NCBI GenBank assembly: GCA_963745205.1
Contig: CAVUWX010000003.1
Location: 1 to 64,000 of the forward strand
DNA: 64,000 nucleotides
Source: Hyphomicrobium_A sp963745205
Lineage (GTDB): Bacteria > Pseudomonadota > Alphaproteobacteria > Rhizobiales > Hyphomicrobiaceae
Direction: 5' to 3'
Position 1 is the stretch's first letter. Every line of letters begins with the position of its first letter. Shown here piece after piece: positions 1 through 8,442 of the stretch. Below the pieces are notes generated by a model. The model did no database searches, was not told the origin of the DNA, and saw only the letters and a list, made by a program, of their open reading frames with translations. The translations under genes were made by a program, and so were the position numbers.

Positions 1-1062
1 AAGGCTGCGTGGCCGCCTTCCCAACGATGGACGAGCGAACAGGAACCGAGCGCTTGGTGCTGCTGGTCGAAACCCGCCTCACCGATCCTGAGGCGACGGC
101 CGCCCTAAGACGAAAGATCGCCGAAAGCTCGGCCGCGCACTTGGATATGTCACCGGACGAAGTGATGATCGTTGCGCCGCACACGGTGCCAAAGACCTCG
201 AGTGGCAAGATCCGCCGCTCCGCGGCCCGCTCGCTTTACGAAACCGGCACTCTTGCGCAAAAGGGCCATGCGCTGTGGTGGCAGCTGATCCGCCTCACCT
301 TATCGAGCTTGCGCATGCGTGTGCGGCGCGCCAGCCGCCTTATTGTCCAGCTCCTGTACGCGGCCTACTGGTGGGGCCTATTGATCGCGCTGGCTGTATG
401 CCTCTGGCTTCTCGTCCTTCTGTTGCCGCGACGGAGCTGGCGTCACGCAGCAATCCACAAAGCCGCGCGTGCGTTTCTCTGGCTAACCGGCAGTGCACCC
501 AAAGTCGAAGCCGAGGCATGGCCCCCGGAGCGAGGCGTCATTCTGATCTCCAACCATTCGAGCTATCTCAACTCGATGGTGGTGGCCGCTACGGTCCCGG
601 GCAGCCTGACCTTCGTCGCCAAGGAGGAGCTTGCCGGACAGGGTGTCGCCGGGCCGTTTCTGCGCCGCATCGGAACCCTGTTCGCACGCCGGACCGATGC
701 GGCAGGCGAGTCGAGGACACACAGCGGCAGCTGGATCGGTGCGAGCCGGTGAGCGCATCGTCTCGTTCCCGGAGGGCACGCTTACGCGCATGCCCGGCCT
801 TCTCGGTTTCCGGCTCGGTGCATTCCTCATCGCGGCACAGGCCGGCGTGCCCGTCGTACCCATTACGGTCCGCGGGACGCGCTCGATCCTGCGCGGCGAT
901 CGATGGTTCCCGCGTCGCGGCAAGATCGTCGTGCATATCGGCTCGCCGCTTTCGGCGGATGGCACGGACTTCGATGCGGCCGTCCGCTTACGTGACACGG
1001 CACGCGCCCTGATGCTGAAATGGTGCGGCGAACACGATCTTGCCGCGAAAGAGTGGAATTAG
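1..1062 (+). CDS. Acyl-activating enzyme C-terminus fused to PlsC-type acyltransferase (5' cut by window, frameshifted)
   Basis: The visible part starts inside the C-terminal lobe of an AMP-forming acyl-ligase; SSGKIRRS near base 200 carries the usual catalytic lysine. Hydrophobic segments at about 340-430 lead to a PlsC glycerolipid acyltransferase domain (NHSSYLNSM, FVAKEEL, FPEGT), the layout of Aas-like proteins that activate and re-esterify fatty acids on membrane lipids. The reading frame changes twice: near base 710 and near base 735. Restoring one G at each site gives a continuous DAAGGVEDTQRQLDAVRAGE stretch, so two single-base losses are the simplest explanation. The HX4D acyltransferase motif reads HSSYLN, with Asn in place of the catalytic Asp. 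The family assignment is firm; activity is doubtful. Confidence 0.8.
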
Positions 1063-1092
1063 AGGCGCCGGCCACCGGTTGATCCGGCGGTC

Positions 1093-1635
1093 CTAGTCGA
1101 TCCGCAGAAACGGGTAACGGCGCAGATCATCGCGCGTCCACAGAGAGAGCCCCGCGCGGTTGCCGACCGTCTCGATGTCGATCACGTGATCGGGATCGTC
1201 AAAATCGATGCGGCCCGGGCGCCCCATCTCGGCAAGCCTTTGCAGCAGTCTTTCATCCAGCAGCTTCTCTTCCGAAGGAGAGGCGAACTGGTCCCCGAGC
1301 CCGCGGCGGTGAAGACGGACGTGAAATGTGCCGCCGACAAGGTGATCGGCCCAGTCGAGGAGGGCAGCGCTGGCCTTGCTCTCGAACTCCTCCTTCGTCT
1401 CGAAATCAAACGTCACCCGCGCCGGCACAAGGCGGGAGATGTCGTTGAAGAGGCTCATGTCCTCGTGCGCCATTTCAGCCAATGCGGCTAAAAGGGTCCC
1501 GACTTCGGAGACGTGCATCGCCAGGACATTATGGAACGGCGTACCTTCGATCGACCCGAATTGCCTCAGCCTTCGCCGGGCATGATGATAGGCGAAGCGA
1601 TCCGTGACGGTGACGATGACATTCCAATCCTTCAT
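1093..1635 (-). CDS. THUMP domain-containing protein
   Basis: This 180-residue protein begins MKDWNVIVTVTDRF and ends YPFLRID. It resembles stand-alone THUMP-domain proteins, small putative RNA-binding proteins related to the substrate-binding module of tRNA-modifying enzymes. No catalytic domain is attached. The start at 1635 is preferred over the longer 1731 start because the conserved fold begins there. It lies downstream of and in the same direction as the AmrS gene (about 97 bases away), so both could be on one transcript. The substrate RNA cannot be told from sequence. Confidence 0.65.
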   Translation of the reverse strand: MKDWNVIVTVTDRFAYHHARRRLRQFGSIEGTPFHNVLAMHVSEVGTLLAALAEMAHEDMSLFNDISRLVPARVTFDFETKEEFESKASAALLDWADHLVGGTFHVRLHRRGLGDQFASPSEEKLLDERLLQRLAEMGRPGRIDFDDPDHVIDIETVGNRAGLSLWTRDDLRRYPFLRID

Positions 1636-1731
1636 CGCTCGGAGCTGCCCACTTAGGTGCCATACAAGCTTGGCGGTTCGATTCTCGAACTCTCGCCGGC
1701 TTCGATTAGGATGTCGCATGACTGTCGGCAC

Positions 1732-2831
1732 TTAAGATCCGCACCGGCGCCCGGCGCTCCCCCAGGCTCCTGGATTCGGCTCGAATAGGCCCGGCAGAGC
1801 AACGCCGCAGGCCTTGCAGCGACCCTCGTTGTCGAGGTTCCATGCGGTGATGCGGTGCCAGTCGCGGCCGATGAGGCAAGCCCCGCATCCGTGGCAATAG
1901 GTGCTCTGGCCGACCGCGTCGTGGATGTTGCCCGTGTAAACGTAGCGCAGCCCCGCCTTCATAGCGATCTCGCGAGCCCGCTTCAGCGTGCTGGCCGGCG
2001 TGGCCGGCACATCGAGCATCCTCCAGTCGGGATGAAAGGCCGAAAAGTGCAGGGGCACGTCCGCTCCAAGTCGATCAACGATCCACTCGGAGAGCGCTGC
2101 GAGTCGGGATCGCCATCGTTGTGGCCCGGAATCAAGAGCGTGGTGATCTCGAGCCAAACATTCGTTTCGTGCTTCAGATATTCGAGCGTATCGAGCACAG
2201 GGGCAAGGTGAGCGGAGCATAGCTTCCGATAGAAGCCGTCGGTGAATGCCTTGAGGTCCACGTTGGCCGCATCCATGTCTCGGAACAGCTCCTCACGCGC
2301 CACGTCCGAGATGTAGCCCGCGGTCACGGCGACATTCTTGACGCCGGCCGCACGCGCAGCCGCGGCAACGTCCACTGCATACTCGAGGAAGATCACGGGA
2401 TCGTTGTATGTATAGGCGATGGAGCGAGAGCCACTCTTAATCGCCGTCGCCACGATTGCTTCGGGCGATGCCGTCTCTTGCAGACGGTCAAAGGCCGACG
2501 CTTTTGAGATGTCCCAGTTCTGGCAAAACTTGCAGGTGAGATTGCAGCCGGCGGTGCCGAATGAAAGCACGGGCGTACCCGGCAAGAAGTGGCTCAAAGG
2601 CTTCTTTTCGATCGGATCGACGCAGAAACCCGACGACCTGCCGTAGGTGGTGAGCACGATCTCATCGCCGGACCGGGCTCTTACGAAGCAGAGGCCACGC
2701 TGATCCTCGTTGAGCTTGCATAGCCTGGGGCATAGATCGCATTGGATGCGATTGTCATCGAGCTTATGCCAATAGCGACCGGCTACCTTTTGGCTGCCAA
2801 GGTCTGTTCTTAGGTTTTTAGAGGTCTCCAT
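1732..2831 (-). CDS. amrS: AmmeMemoRadiSam system radical SAM enzyme AmrS (frameshifted)
   Basis: The protein carries the radical-SAM cluster motif CNLTCKFC within GTAGCNLTCKFCQNWDISK, preceded by a Cys-rich N-terminus (CDLCPRLCKLNEDQRGLC). Its C-terminus has a further CHGCG...CKACG pair, as in AmrS proteins that normally occur with AMMECR1 and Memo. Their substrate is unknown. The frame breaks near base 2104 inside IPGHNDGDP; restoring one G gives DPELAALSEWIVDRLG and a 366-residue protein, a normal length. Neither AMMECR1 nor Memo is present in this window. The start at 2831 (METSKN) is preferred to 2882, which would overlap the divergent gene at 2881. Confidence 0.85.
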
Positions 2832-2880
2832 CCGAAATAGATGGCCCTCGCACTGGCCAAAGCAAGGAGGGAGCTGGGGC

Positions 2881-3951
2881 ATGGAGATTGTTCAACAGGA
2901 TGTCTCGAGGACGAAAGCCGGTGAGCCGACGCTTGCCGAGAAGGTTGCATTCCTGAGCCAGCCCGCTGCCTATCCACGCCCGGTTAGCGAGGTGATCCGC
3001 CGCGAAACTCACATGTCGTGGGTCTTTCTCGCCGGCGATAAGGTCTACAAGCTCAAGAAGCCTGTCCGCTTCCCCTACCTGGACTTCTCGACCCTCGGTC
3101 GTCGCGAGGCAGCGTGCCGGGCCGAACTCGATCTCAATCGGCGGCTTGCCCCGGATGTCTATCTCGACGTCGTACCGCTTGTCGCGGCACCCAGAGGTCT
3201 CTCGATTGGCGCTCCCGGTGAGGTTGCCGACTGGCTTGTCGTGATGCGCCGCCTTGAGGACAGCTGGGCGCTCGACCGAGCAATCGAAGAGAACCGGGTC
3301 GACGCTTGCCAGCTTGACAGGCTGGTGACAGTTCTCGGGCGGTTCTACCGGCACGCAAGGCGACCCTACGTGTCCCCCGCCGCGCAAATGTTGGAATGGA
3401 AGCGCAACATCTCCAGCGACTGCCGCGTCATGCTCGACCGGCGGTTTGATCTGCCCGCCGGGCTTATCAGAAGCATCGAGCGCGCCCAGCGCAGCTTCCT
3501 CCATCGGCGCGGCGGCGCCCTTCTCCGACGAGCCCGCGACCGGCGCATTGTCGATGGACACGGCGACCTGCGCCCAGAGCACATCTGGCTCTGCGACGGC
3601 ATCAAAATCATCGACTGTCTGGAATTCAATCCCAGGCTGAGGATGGTTGATCCTTTCGACGAGGTCGCTTACCTGAGCCTTGAATGCGAACGGCTGGGAG
3701 CGGCGTGGATCGGAGACTACGTCCGCCGGGGCGTCTCACGCGCGCTACAAGACGATCCTGGGCCCGAGCTGTTCCTCTTCTACCGCTGCCATCGCGCCAT
3801 GCTGCGCGCCCGCCTCGCGATCGCCCATCTCTTGGAGCCGAACCCGCGCACTCCGGAGAAATGGCCGCAGCGCGCCCGCGCCTACCTGAGCATCGCGGCG
3901 AGGGACGCATCCCGCCTTGACCGGCTTCTCAGAATACCAAGAGGTCGGTAA
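2881..3951 (+). CDS. Aminoglycoside phosphotransferase (APH)-like kinase
   Basis: This 356-residue protein has a protein-kinase-like fold. The catalytic loop is VDGHGDLRPEHIWL (HGDxxxxH Brenner motif) and the metal-binding region is IIDCLEFNPRLRMVDPFDE. The N-terminus contains HMSWVFLAGDKVYKLKKPV, where the second lysine pair likely contacts ATP. Such proteins are grouped with COG2187, uncharacterised small-molecule kinases, and resistance to aminoglycosides should not be assumed. It is divergent from amrS and its 3' end overlaps the convergent PRPP synthetase gene by 23 bases. Confidence 0.75.
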   Translation: MEIVQQDVSRTKAGEPTLAEKVAFLSQPAAYPRPVSEVIRRETHMSWVFLAGDKVYKLKKPVRFPYLDFSTLGRREAACRAELDLNRRLAPDVYLDVVPLVAAPRGLSIGAPGEVADWLVVMRRLEDSWALDRAIEENRVDACQLDRLVTVLGRFYRHARRPYVSPAAQMLEWKRNISSDCRVMLDRRFDLPAGLIRSIERAQRSFLHRRGGALLRRARDRRIVDGHGDLRPEHIWLCDGIKIIDCLEFNPRLRMVDPFDEVAYLSLECERLGAAWIGDYVRRGVSRALQDDPGPELFLFYRCHRAMLRARLAIAHLLEPNPRTPEKWPQRARAYLSIAARDASRLDRLLRIPRGR

Positions 3952-4984
3952 GCGGTCGCCCCTCGTGCAGGCGTGCGATCGCCTCGGCAAAAAGTCGCGC
4001 AGAGGCAAGAATTTCGAGCTTATCGCGGGTCGCGCCGGGGGGGAGCCGAAACGCGGGAACCGTATCGGTGACTATGACCCGCTCGAGCGAGGGGTCCGCA
4101 AGCGCTTCAGCTGCGCCTTTCATGAAGAGACCGTGCGCCGCCAACGCGACGACCCTGCGCGCCCCGGCAGCACGAGCGGCTCTGGCCGCCCGCACCAAGG
4201 TGCCTCCCGTGCTGATCAGATCATCGATGATGAGGGCCGTGGCACCCTTTACGTTCCCTACGAACAGGTCGCCGGAGACGACACCGGCGCTGCGATGCTT
4301 GTCAGCGAAGGCCTTCCCGACCGGATGACCGGTGGCCGCCTCCAGTGTCTCGCGAAACAACTCTGCCCGTTTAGCGCCGCCGGTATCCGGCGAGACGACG
4401 CAGAGGTTTTCGTCCCTCAACCGCCTCGCGTAGTCGACGAACAACGGCGTCGCGGTCAAAGTTACGGTTCGACAGCGGAATGCATTCTCGAAGGCTACAG
4501 GATTATGCACCTCGAGTGTGACGATGCCGTCGGCGCCTACCGCCTCGAGCATGGCTGCGATGTAACGCGTGGTCACGGGGTCATTGGGCTTGGTGCGACG
4601 GTCCTTGCGTGCGTAGCACAGGTAGGGGACCACAGCCGTCACACGAGCGGCACCGGCATCCTTCAACGCTCCGATGAAGAACAAGAGCCGGCAGAGCTTG
4701 TCGTTCGCGCTCGTCGTCGGGCCGCCATGCAGACTTTGGATGACGTAGACGTCGGCGCCGGGCACGGGATCAAGCGGCCGCGTCTTATGCTCGCCGTCTT
4801 CGAATTCCCGCTCCTCATGAGCAGACAGCGGCTGTCCCAGCGCATCCGCTACGGCCCGGCCGAGTTCGTCGGTCGCCTTCAGAGCGAAGAGCCGAAAATG
4901 GCCACTCAGGCTGGCTCGCGGTCGAGCGTCGCATGGGCTCCAAAGTCGAGAGTTAACCGTCATGCGCGGGACTTTCACTGCCAA
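3929..4984 (-). CDS. prs: Ribose-phosphate pyrophosphokinase (PRPP synthetase), divergent second copy type
   Basis: The protein makes phosphoribosyl diphosphate from ribose 5-phosphate and ATP. It shows the family landmarks in order: EEREFEDGEHKTRP, the ATP-binding stretch PYLCYARKDRRTKP, VSPDTGGAKRAELF, and the PRPP loop LIIDDLISTGGTLV. At 351 residues (or 344 from MTVNSR at 4963) it is longer than the usual 310-320 and its regulatory motifs differ from housekeeping Prs, so I read it as an accessory paralogue. It sits in an island with two phosphoribosyltransferases that use PRPP. A FixK/FNR-like box lies 63 bases upstream of its start. Confidence 0.88.
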   Translation of the reverse strand: MAVKVPRMTVNSRLWSPCDARPRASLSGHFRLFALKATDELGRAVADALGQPLSAHEEREFEDGEHKTRPLDPVPGADVYVIQSLHGGPTTSANDKLCRLLFFIGALKDAGAARVTAVVPYLCYARKDRRTKPNDPVTTRYIAAMLEAVGADGIVTLEVHNPVAFENAFRCRTVTLTATPLFVDYARRLRDENLCVVSPDTGGAKRAELFRETLEAATGHPVGKAFADKHRSAGVVSGDLFVGNVKGATALIIDDLISTGGTLVRAARAARAAGARRVVALAAHGLFMKGAAEALADPSLERVIVTDTVPAFRLPPGATRDKLEILASARLFAEAIARLHEGRPLTDLLVF

Positions 4985-5046
4985 TGCGTCGAGCTAGACA
5001 TAGCAGCAAACAATCGTACGTCTTCTACAATCTCAGCGGCGCAACG

Positions 5047-5060
5047 TTGACGCACGTCAA
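5047..5060. promoter_or_regulatory. FixK/FNR-type box
   Basis: TTGACGCACGTCAA is a perfect inverted repeat matching the TTGA(T/C)-N4-(A/G)TCAA consensus of FixK/FNR/Anr regulators. It lies between the divergent prs-like and cysQ-like genes and could serve either. Binding is inferred from the motif only. Confidence 0.65.
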
Positions 5061-5163
5061 TGGCGAGCTAGAAGCATTCTGACAGCACATCCCAAGAGGT
5101 ACCTTGCGAGTCTGTGTTGTGGTGCGCAGTTTTGACTTGGCGGCATTAACTAGCCTCCAGCTC

Positions 5164-5973
5164 ATGGATGAGCTGACCACGATAGTTTCGCGCGCCGCAG
5201 CCGCCATTCTGGCGATCGATCCAGCCACCGCGGCGAGGCGCACAAAGTCCGATCTTTCCCCTGTCAGTGCGGCGGATGAGGCGTCAAATAGGGAGATCAT
5301 CAAAGGGCTGTCACGTGTCGTTCCCGGCATGCCGATCGTCTCCGAGGAATCGATTGGACCCAGCAGCGCCACTCCGCTCGGCCCAAGCTTTGCCCTCGTC
5401 GACCCTCTCGACGGCACGCGCGAATTCCTCGCCGGTCGAAACGAATTCACGGCCAACATTGCGCTCGTCATTGGCGATACCCCGGCAATTGGGATCATCG
5501 CCGCCCCCGCGCTCGGTTTGATCTGGCGCGGGATCGTTGGCCGGAGTGCTGAACGCCTTCGTCTCTGCCCGGGCGCGGCGGCCAACGATGCGGACGAGAT
5601 CGTTGCCATTCGCACGCGGCGGCGCCCTGCTCAGGGTCTCATCGCTGCGGTCAGCCGCTCTCACTTCGACGCCGAGACGGCGGCATTGCTCGCCCGCCTT
5701 CCGGTCAAGGCTCAGATTGCCTGCGGCTCCTCGATCAAATTCTGCCAAATCGCCGAAGGAAGCGCCGACATTTACGCGCGGCTCGCCCAGACGCATGAAT
5801 GGGACATCGCCGCTGGGCACGCAATTGTGGCCGCGGCAGGCGGCACGGTGACGACACCTGAGGGCAAACCGCTTACGTACGGGGGCGTTGTCGAGGGATT
5901 CCGCGTGCCGGCCTTCCTCGCCTTCGGTGATCCGGAGATGGCTAATGCAATGCCGTTTCATGTGGGCCAGTAG
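5164..5973 (+). CDS. cysQ: CysQ-like 3'(2'),5'-bisphosphate nucleotidase / inositol-phosphatase family
   Basis: The protein belongs to the Li-sensitive, Mg-dependent phosphatase family. Motif A is DPLDGTREFLAGRNEF and motif B is EWDIAAGHAIV, and the metal-binding EE pair appears in IVSEES. CysQ hydrolyses 3'-phosphoadenosine 5'-phosphate (PAP) to AMP. The start at 5164 (MDELTT) gives 269 residues, the normal length; a start at 5104 would add an unconserved leader. The neighbouring FixK/FNR-like box at 5047-5060 suggests induction at low oxygen. Other members act on inositol phosphates, so the substrate is not certain. Confidence 0.85.
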   Translation: MDELTTIVSRAAAAILAIDPATAARRTKSDLSPVSAADEASNREIIKGLSRVVPGMPIVSEESIGPSSATPLGPSFALVDPLDGTREFLAGRNEFTANIALVIGDTPAIGIIAAPALGLIWRGIVGRSAERLRLCPGAAANDADEIVAIRTRRRPAQGLIAAVSRSHFDAETAALLARLPVKAQIACGSSIKFCQIAEGSADIYARLAQTHEWDIAAGHAIVAAAGGTVTTPEGKPLTYGGVVEGFRVPAFLAFGDPEMANAMPFHVGQ

Positions 5974-6002
5974 ACCAAGGCGCAGCACCGCGGTTAAGCG
6001 AA

Positions 6003-6044
6003 TTGATCTTGATCATGCTGCCGGTGGGGAACCGGGAGTAGCAT
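6003..6044 (+). promoter_or_regulatory. FixK/FNR-type box with -10-like hexamer upstream of phasin gene
   Basis: TTGATCTTGATCAT (6003-6016) fits TTGAT-N4-ATCA with one end mismatch. A TAGCAT -10-like hexamer lies at 6039-6044, which would put the box near -41 as in class II FNR-dependent promoters. The phasin start is at 6086. Confidence 0.6.
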
Positions 6045-6085
6045 TTTAAAGGTGCAAAACCTGTAAACACCCGAGTACGAGCGCC

Positions 6086-6484
6086 ATGCCTAAGCCGCTA
6101 CCGAACGGTCTCACCCGGTGGGAGCCAGCCAATTTGATGCTTCCATTCGTCAATGCGCAGTCGACCATGCAGCTGCCGTTCTCGGCCATGGCGAGCTTCA
6201 ATGGGATGCTGTGCGAGAGCCTTGCCCATTTCAGCACGGAATGGGTGGGGTTCCTCAACCGGCGGCTAAAAGAGGACTGGGCGGTGCCGCAGCGCATAGC
6301 GGCATGCACGTCCCCACAGGAGCTTCAGCAGGTGTACGTCGACTACTGGTCGAAGGCCTTTGCTCAGTACCAGGAGGAGCTTGGCCGCTTGGCGAGGCTG
6401 GGCGAGACGGTCACCCACCAGACTGCATCGGCGCTGCAGAGGCAAATGCAGGCAATGATGCACGAGACCCAGCTCGCAGCCTGA
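6086..6484 (+). CDS. Phasin family protein
   Basis: This 132-residue protein has an amphipathic helical composition, with the run SMASFNGMLCESLAHF-like helices followed by QELQQVYVDYWSKAFAQYQEEL and LGETVTHQTASALQRQMQ. That pattern is typical of phasin_2 proteins, which coat polyhydroxyalkanoate granules. No PHA synthase lies in the window, so the granule partner is elsewhere or the protein has a general stress role. The upstream FixK/FNR box suggests oxygen control. The next gene begins 40 bases downstream in the same direction. Confidence 0.7.
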   Translation: MPKPLPNGLTRWEPANLMLPFVNAQSTMQLPFSAMASFNGMLCESLAHFSTEWVGFLNRRLKEDWAVPQRIAACTSPQELQQVYVDYWSKAFAQYQEELGRLARLGETVTHQTASALQRQMQAMMHETQLAA

Positions 6485-6524
6485 AGCCACGTGGCTGGGC
6501 AAGCGGACCCCTCGAAGCTGAAAC

Positions 6525-7661
6525 ATGGGAACAATTGATCAGCAAGGTCATTCACCGGAAACGGTCACTCTCTTCCTCGCCGGCGATGTTATGACAGGGC
6601 GGGGCATCGATCAGGTGCTGCCCTTCCCCGCGGATCCTCAGATCCACGAGACCTTTGTGAAGTCGGCGAGCGACTACGTGAAGCTGGCCGAACGCGCCAA
6701 TGGCGCAATCCAGCGGCCCGTGGGTTTCGATTATATTTGGGGAGATGCGCTAATCGAGCTTAAGCGCAGAAAGCCTGGTGCGCGCATCATCAATCTCGAG
6801 ACGGCCCTGACGCGCAGCACGCGGCCCGAACCAAAGGGCGTCAACTACAAGATGAACCCGGCCAACTTCGCAGCCATCACTGCGGCCGGCATCGACTGCT
6901 GCGTCCTTGCAAACAACCACGTCCTCGACTGGGGATGTTCGGGCTTGCTCGATACGCTGTGTGCCCTCGAACAAGCCGAGGTGCCCTATGCCGGCGCCGG
7001 CCGCCACAGCTCCTCTGCTGCCGCCCCTGCCATCCTGGAGGTGCATGCAAAGGCCCGCGTACTTGTGTTTGCCTTCGGTTGCCCGAACGCCGGCGTGCCG
7101 CGCCGATGGGGCGCCACACCCGACGCGCCCGGCGTCAATGTTGTCCCCGAGCTGTCGCGCCAGGCTGCCGAACGGATCGGCGAACAGGTCAGGTCGGTGG
7201 CAAAGCCGCGGGATGTTGTGCTCGCTTCGATCCACTGGGGCGGCAACTGGGGCTATGAGATTCCAGACGAGCAGTCGGCCTTTGCCCATTGGCTTATGGA
7301 CTCCTCCAACGTCGACATTGTTCACGGACATTCTTCGCATCACGTCAAAGGGATCGAAGTCCACCGCGGCAAGCTCATACTCCATGGCTGCGGTGACTTC
7401 ATTGACGATTACGAAGGGATAACAGGCTACGAGGAATTCCGCGATGATCTCGTATTGATGTACTTTCCAACGATCCGGATCGATGACGGCATGCTCGTCA
7501 GCCTAGAGATGGTGCCGCTCCAGATCCGCAACATGCGCCTCAATCGCGCTTCGCGTGCTGATGTGGAATGGCTTGCGAGGACGCTGAACCGAGAAGGCAA
7601 GCCATTGGGAACATGCGTTCGGCTTGGCTCGGATGACGTGCTGAGGCTCGAGTGGCGGTAA
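6525..7661 (+). CDS. CapA family protein (PGA_cap metallophosphoesterase-like)
   Basis: The protein has the PGA_cap fold motifs in order: LFLAGDVMTGRGID near the N-terminus, IINLETALT, LANNHVLDWG, SIHWGGNWGYE, VHGHSSHHVKGIE and GCGDFIDDY. These supply the Asp/Asn/His metal ligands of the calcineurin-like superfamily. CapA of Bacillus is involved in poly-gamma-glutamate export, but most proteobacterial homologues are uncharacterised. There is no signal peptide or membrane segment, so this one is probably cytoplasmic. It follows the phasin gene closely and is probably co-transcribed with it. Confidence 0.82.
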   Translation: MGTIDQQGHSPETVTLFLAGDVMTGRGIDQVLPFPADPQIHETFVKSASDYVKLAERANGAIQRPVGFDYIWGDALIELKRRKPGARIINLETALTRSTRPEPKGVNYKMNPANFAAITAAGIDCCVLANNHVLDWGCSGLLDTLCALEQAEVPYAGAGRHSSSAAAPAILEVHAKARVLVFAFGCPNAGVPRRWGATPDAPGVNVVPELSRQAAERIGEQVRSVAKPRDVVLASIHWGGNWGYEIPDEQSAFAHWLMDSSNVDIVHGHSSHHVKGIEVHRGKLILHGCGDFIDDYEGITGYEEFRDDLVLMYFPTIRIDDGMLVSLEMVPLQIRNMRLNRASRADVEWLARTLNREGKPLGTCVRLGSDDVLRLEWR

Positions 7662-7699
7662 GCGCATCGGCAGACTGACGCTCGTGGCACGCCGACACC

Positions 7700-7738
7700 T
7701 TGATCCAAATCAGAGGCTGGGCGGCGCGGACCTATAGA
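7700..7738 (+). promoter_or_regulatory. FixK/FNR-type box and -10 element for the hydrolase/PRTase operon
   Basis: TTGATCCAAATCAG (7700-7713) matches TTGAT-N4-ATCA. TATAGA at 7733-7738 is a good -10 hexamer. A start site near 7746 would centre the box at about -40, the class II arrangement. The first gene downstream starts at about 7785. Confidence 0.65.
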
Positions 7739-7784
7739 CTGCGGCAGGCATCGCAGCACAGGTCCGGAGTGCTCACGGAGGCAG

Positions 7785-8432
7785 ATGGTGATGGCAAAGC
7801 TTCCCACCAAAGAGGTTGAGATCCTGCCCAGAAGGCTGCCGGGATTGGTTGCCGTTCCGAAAGGCACAAAGGGGATTGTGATCTTTGCACATGGAAGCGG
7901 TTCGAGCAGGCTGAGCCCGCGCAACACACACGTTGCCAATGCCCTCAATGAAAGTGGCCTTGCCACGCTGCTCTTCGATCTCCTGTTGCCCGAGGAGGCC
8001 GACGATCGCCGCAACGTATTCGACATTGCCTTGCTCGGCAGCCGCGTGGAAGAGACGCTGGACTGGCTCCGTGCAGAACCGACCCTTGCGCACCTCGCTA
8101 TTGGATTGTTCGGGGCAAGCACGGGTGCGGCCGCTGCGCTGACGGCGGCGGCGCGCCGGCCCGATCAGGTTCTGGCTGTGGTCTCCCGCGGCGGCAGGCC
8201 GGATCTTGCAGCAGGCGCGCTGGCCCACGTGAAGGCACCCACGCTTCTCATCGTTGGAGGACGCGATGAGGTCGTGATCGGCCTAAATGAGACGGCGATG
8301 GCTGAGCTCAAATGCGAGAAGCGCCTCGATATTGTTCCCGGAGCAACGCATCTGTTTGAGGAACCTGGCACCCTCGATACCGTGATATCGCTCGCGGCCG
8401 CTTGGTTCGTCCAATTCTTGGGAAAGGCTTAA
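7785..8432 (+). CDS. Dienelactone hydrolase-like alpha/beta hydrolase
   Basis: This 215-residue protein has a nucleophile elbow GLFGASTGAAAAL (Ser), an acid in GGRDEVV (Asp) and a terminal His in PGATHLFEEPG. The N-terminal IVIFAHGSGSSR loop provides the oxyanion hole. The triad is complete, so an active esterase or hydrolase is likely, but the substrate is unknown. A start at the second ATG (7791) is equally possible. It lies directly upstream of a phosphoribosyltransferase gene, a pairing often seen as a fused protein in actinobacteria and proteobacteria. Confidence 0.8.
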   Translation: MVMAKLPTKEVEILPRRLPGLVAVPKGTKGIVIFAHGSGSSRLSPRNTHVANALNESGLATLLFDLLLPEEADDRRNVFDIALLGSRVEETLDWLRAEPTLAHLAIGLFGASTGAAAALTAAARRPDQVLAVVSRGGRPDLAAGALAHVKAPTLLIVGGRDEVVIGLNETAMAELKCEKRLDIVPGATHLFEEPGTLDTVISLAAAWFVQFLGKA

Positions 8433-8442
8433 GGGCGTGAGA

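Noticed and set aside
2881..3951. Aminoglycoside resistance gene
   Set aside because: The APH-like fold alone does not show drug specificity, and this family includes many metabolic kinases.
3917..5050. Long plus-strand open frame opposite the PRPP synthetase gene
   Set aside because: The minus strand encodes a clear PRPP synthetase; the overlap is a composition effect.
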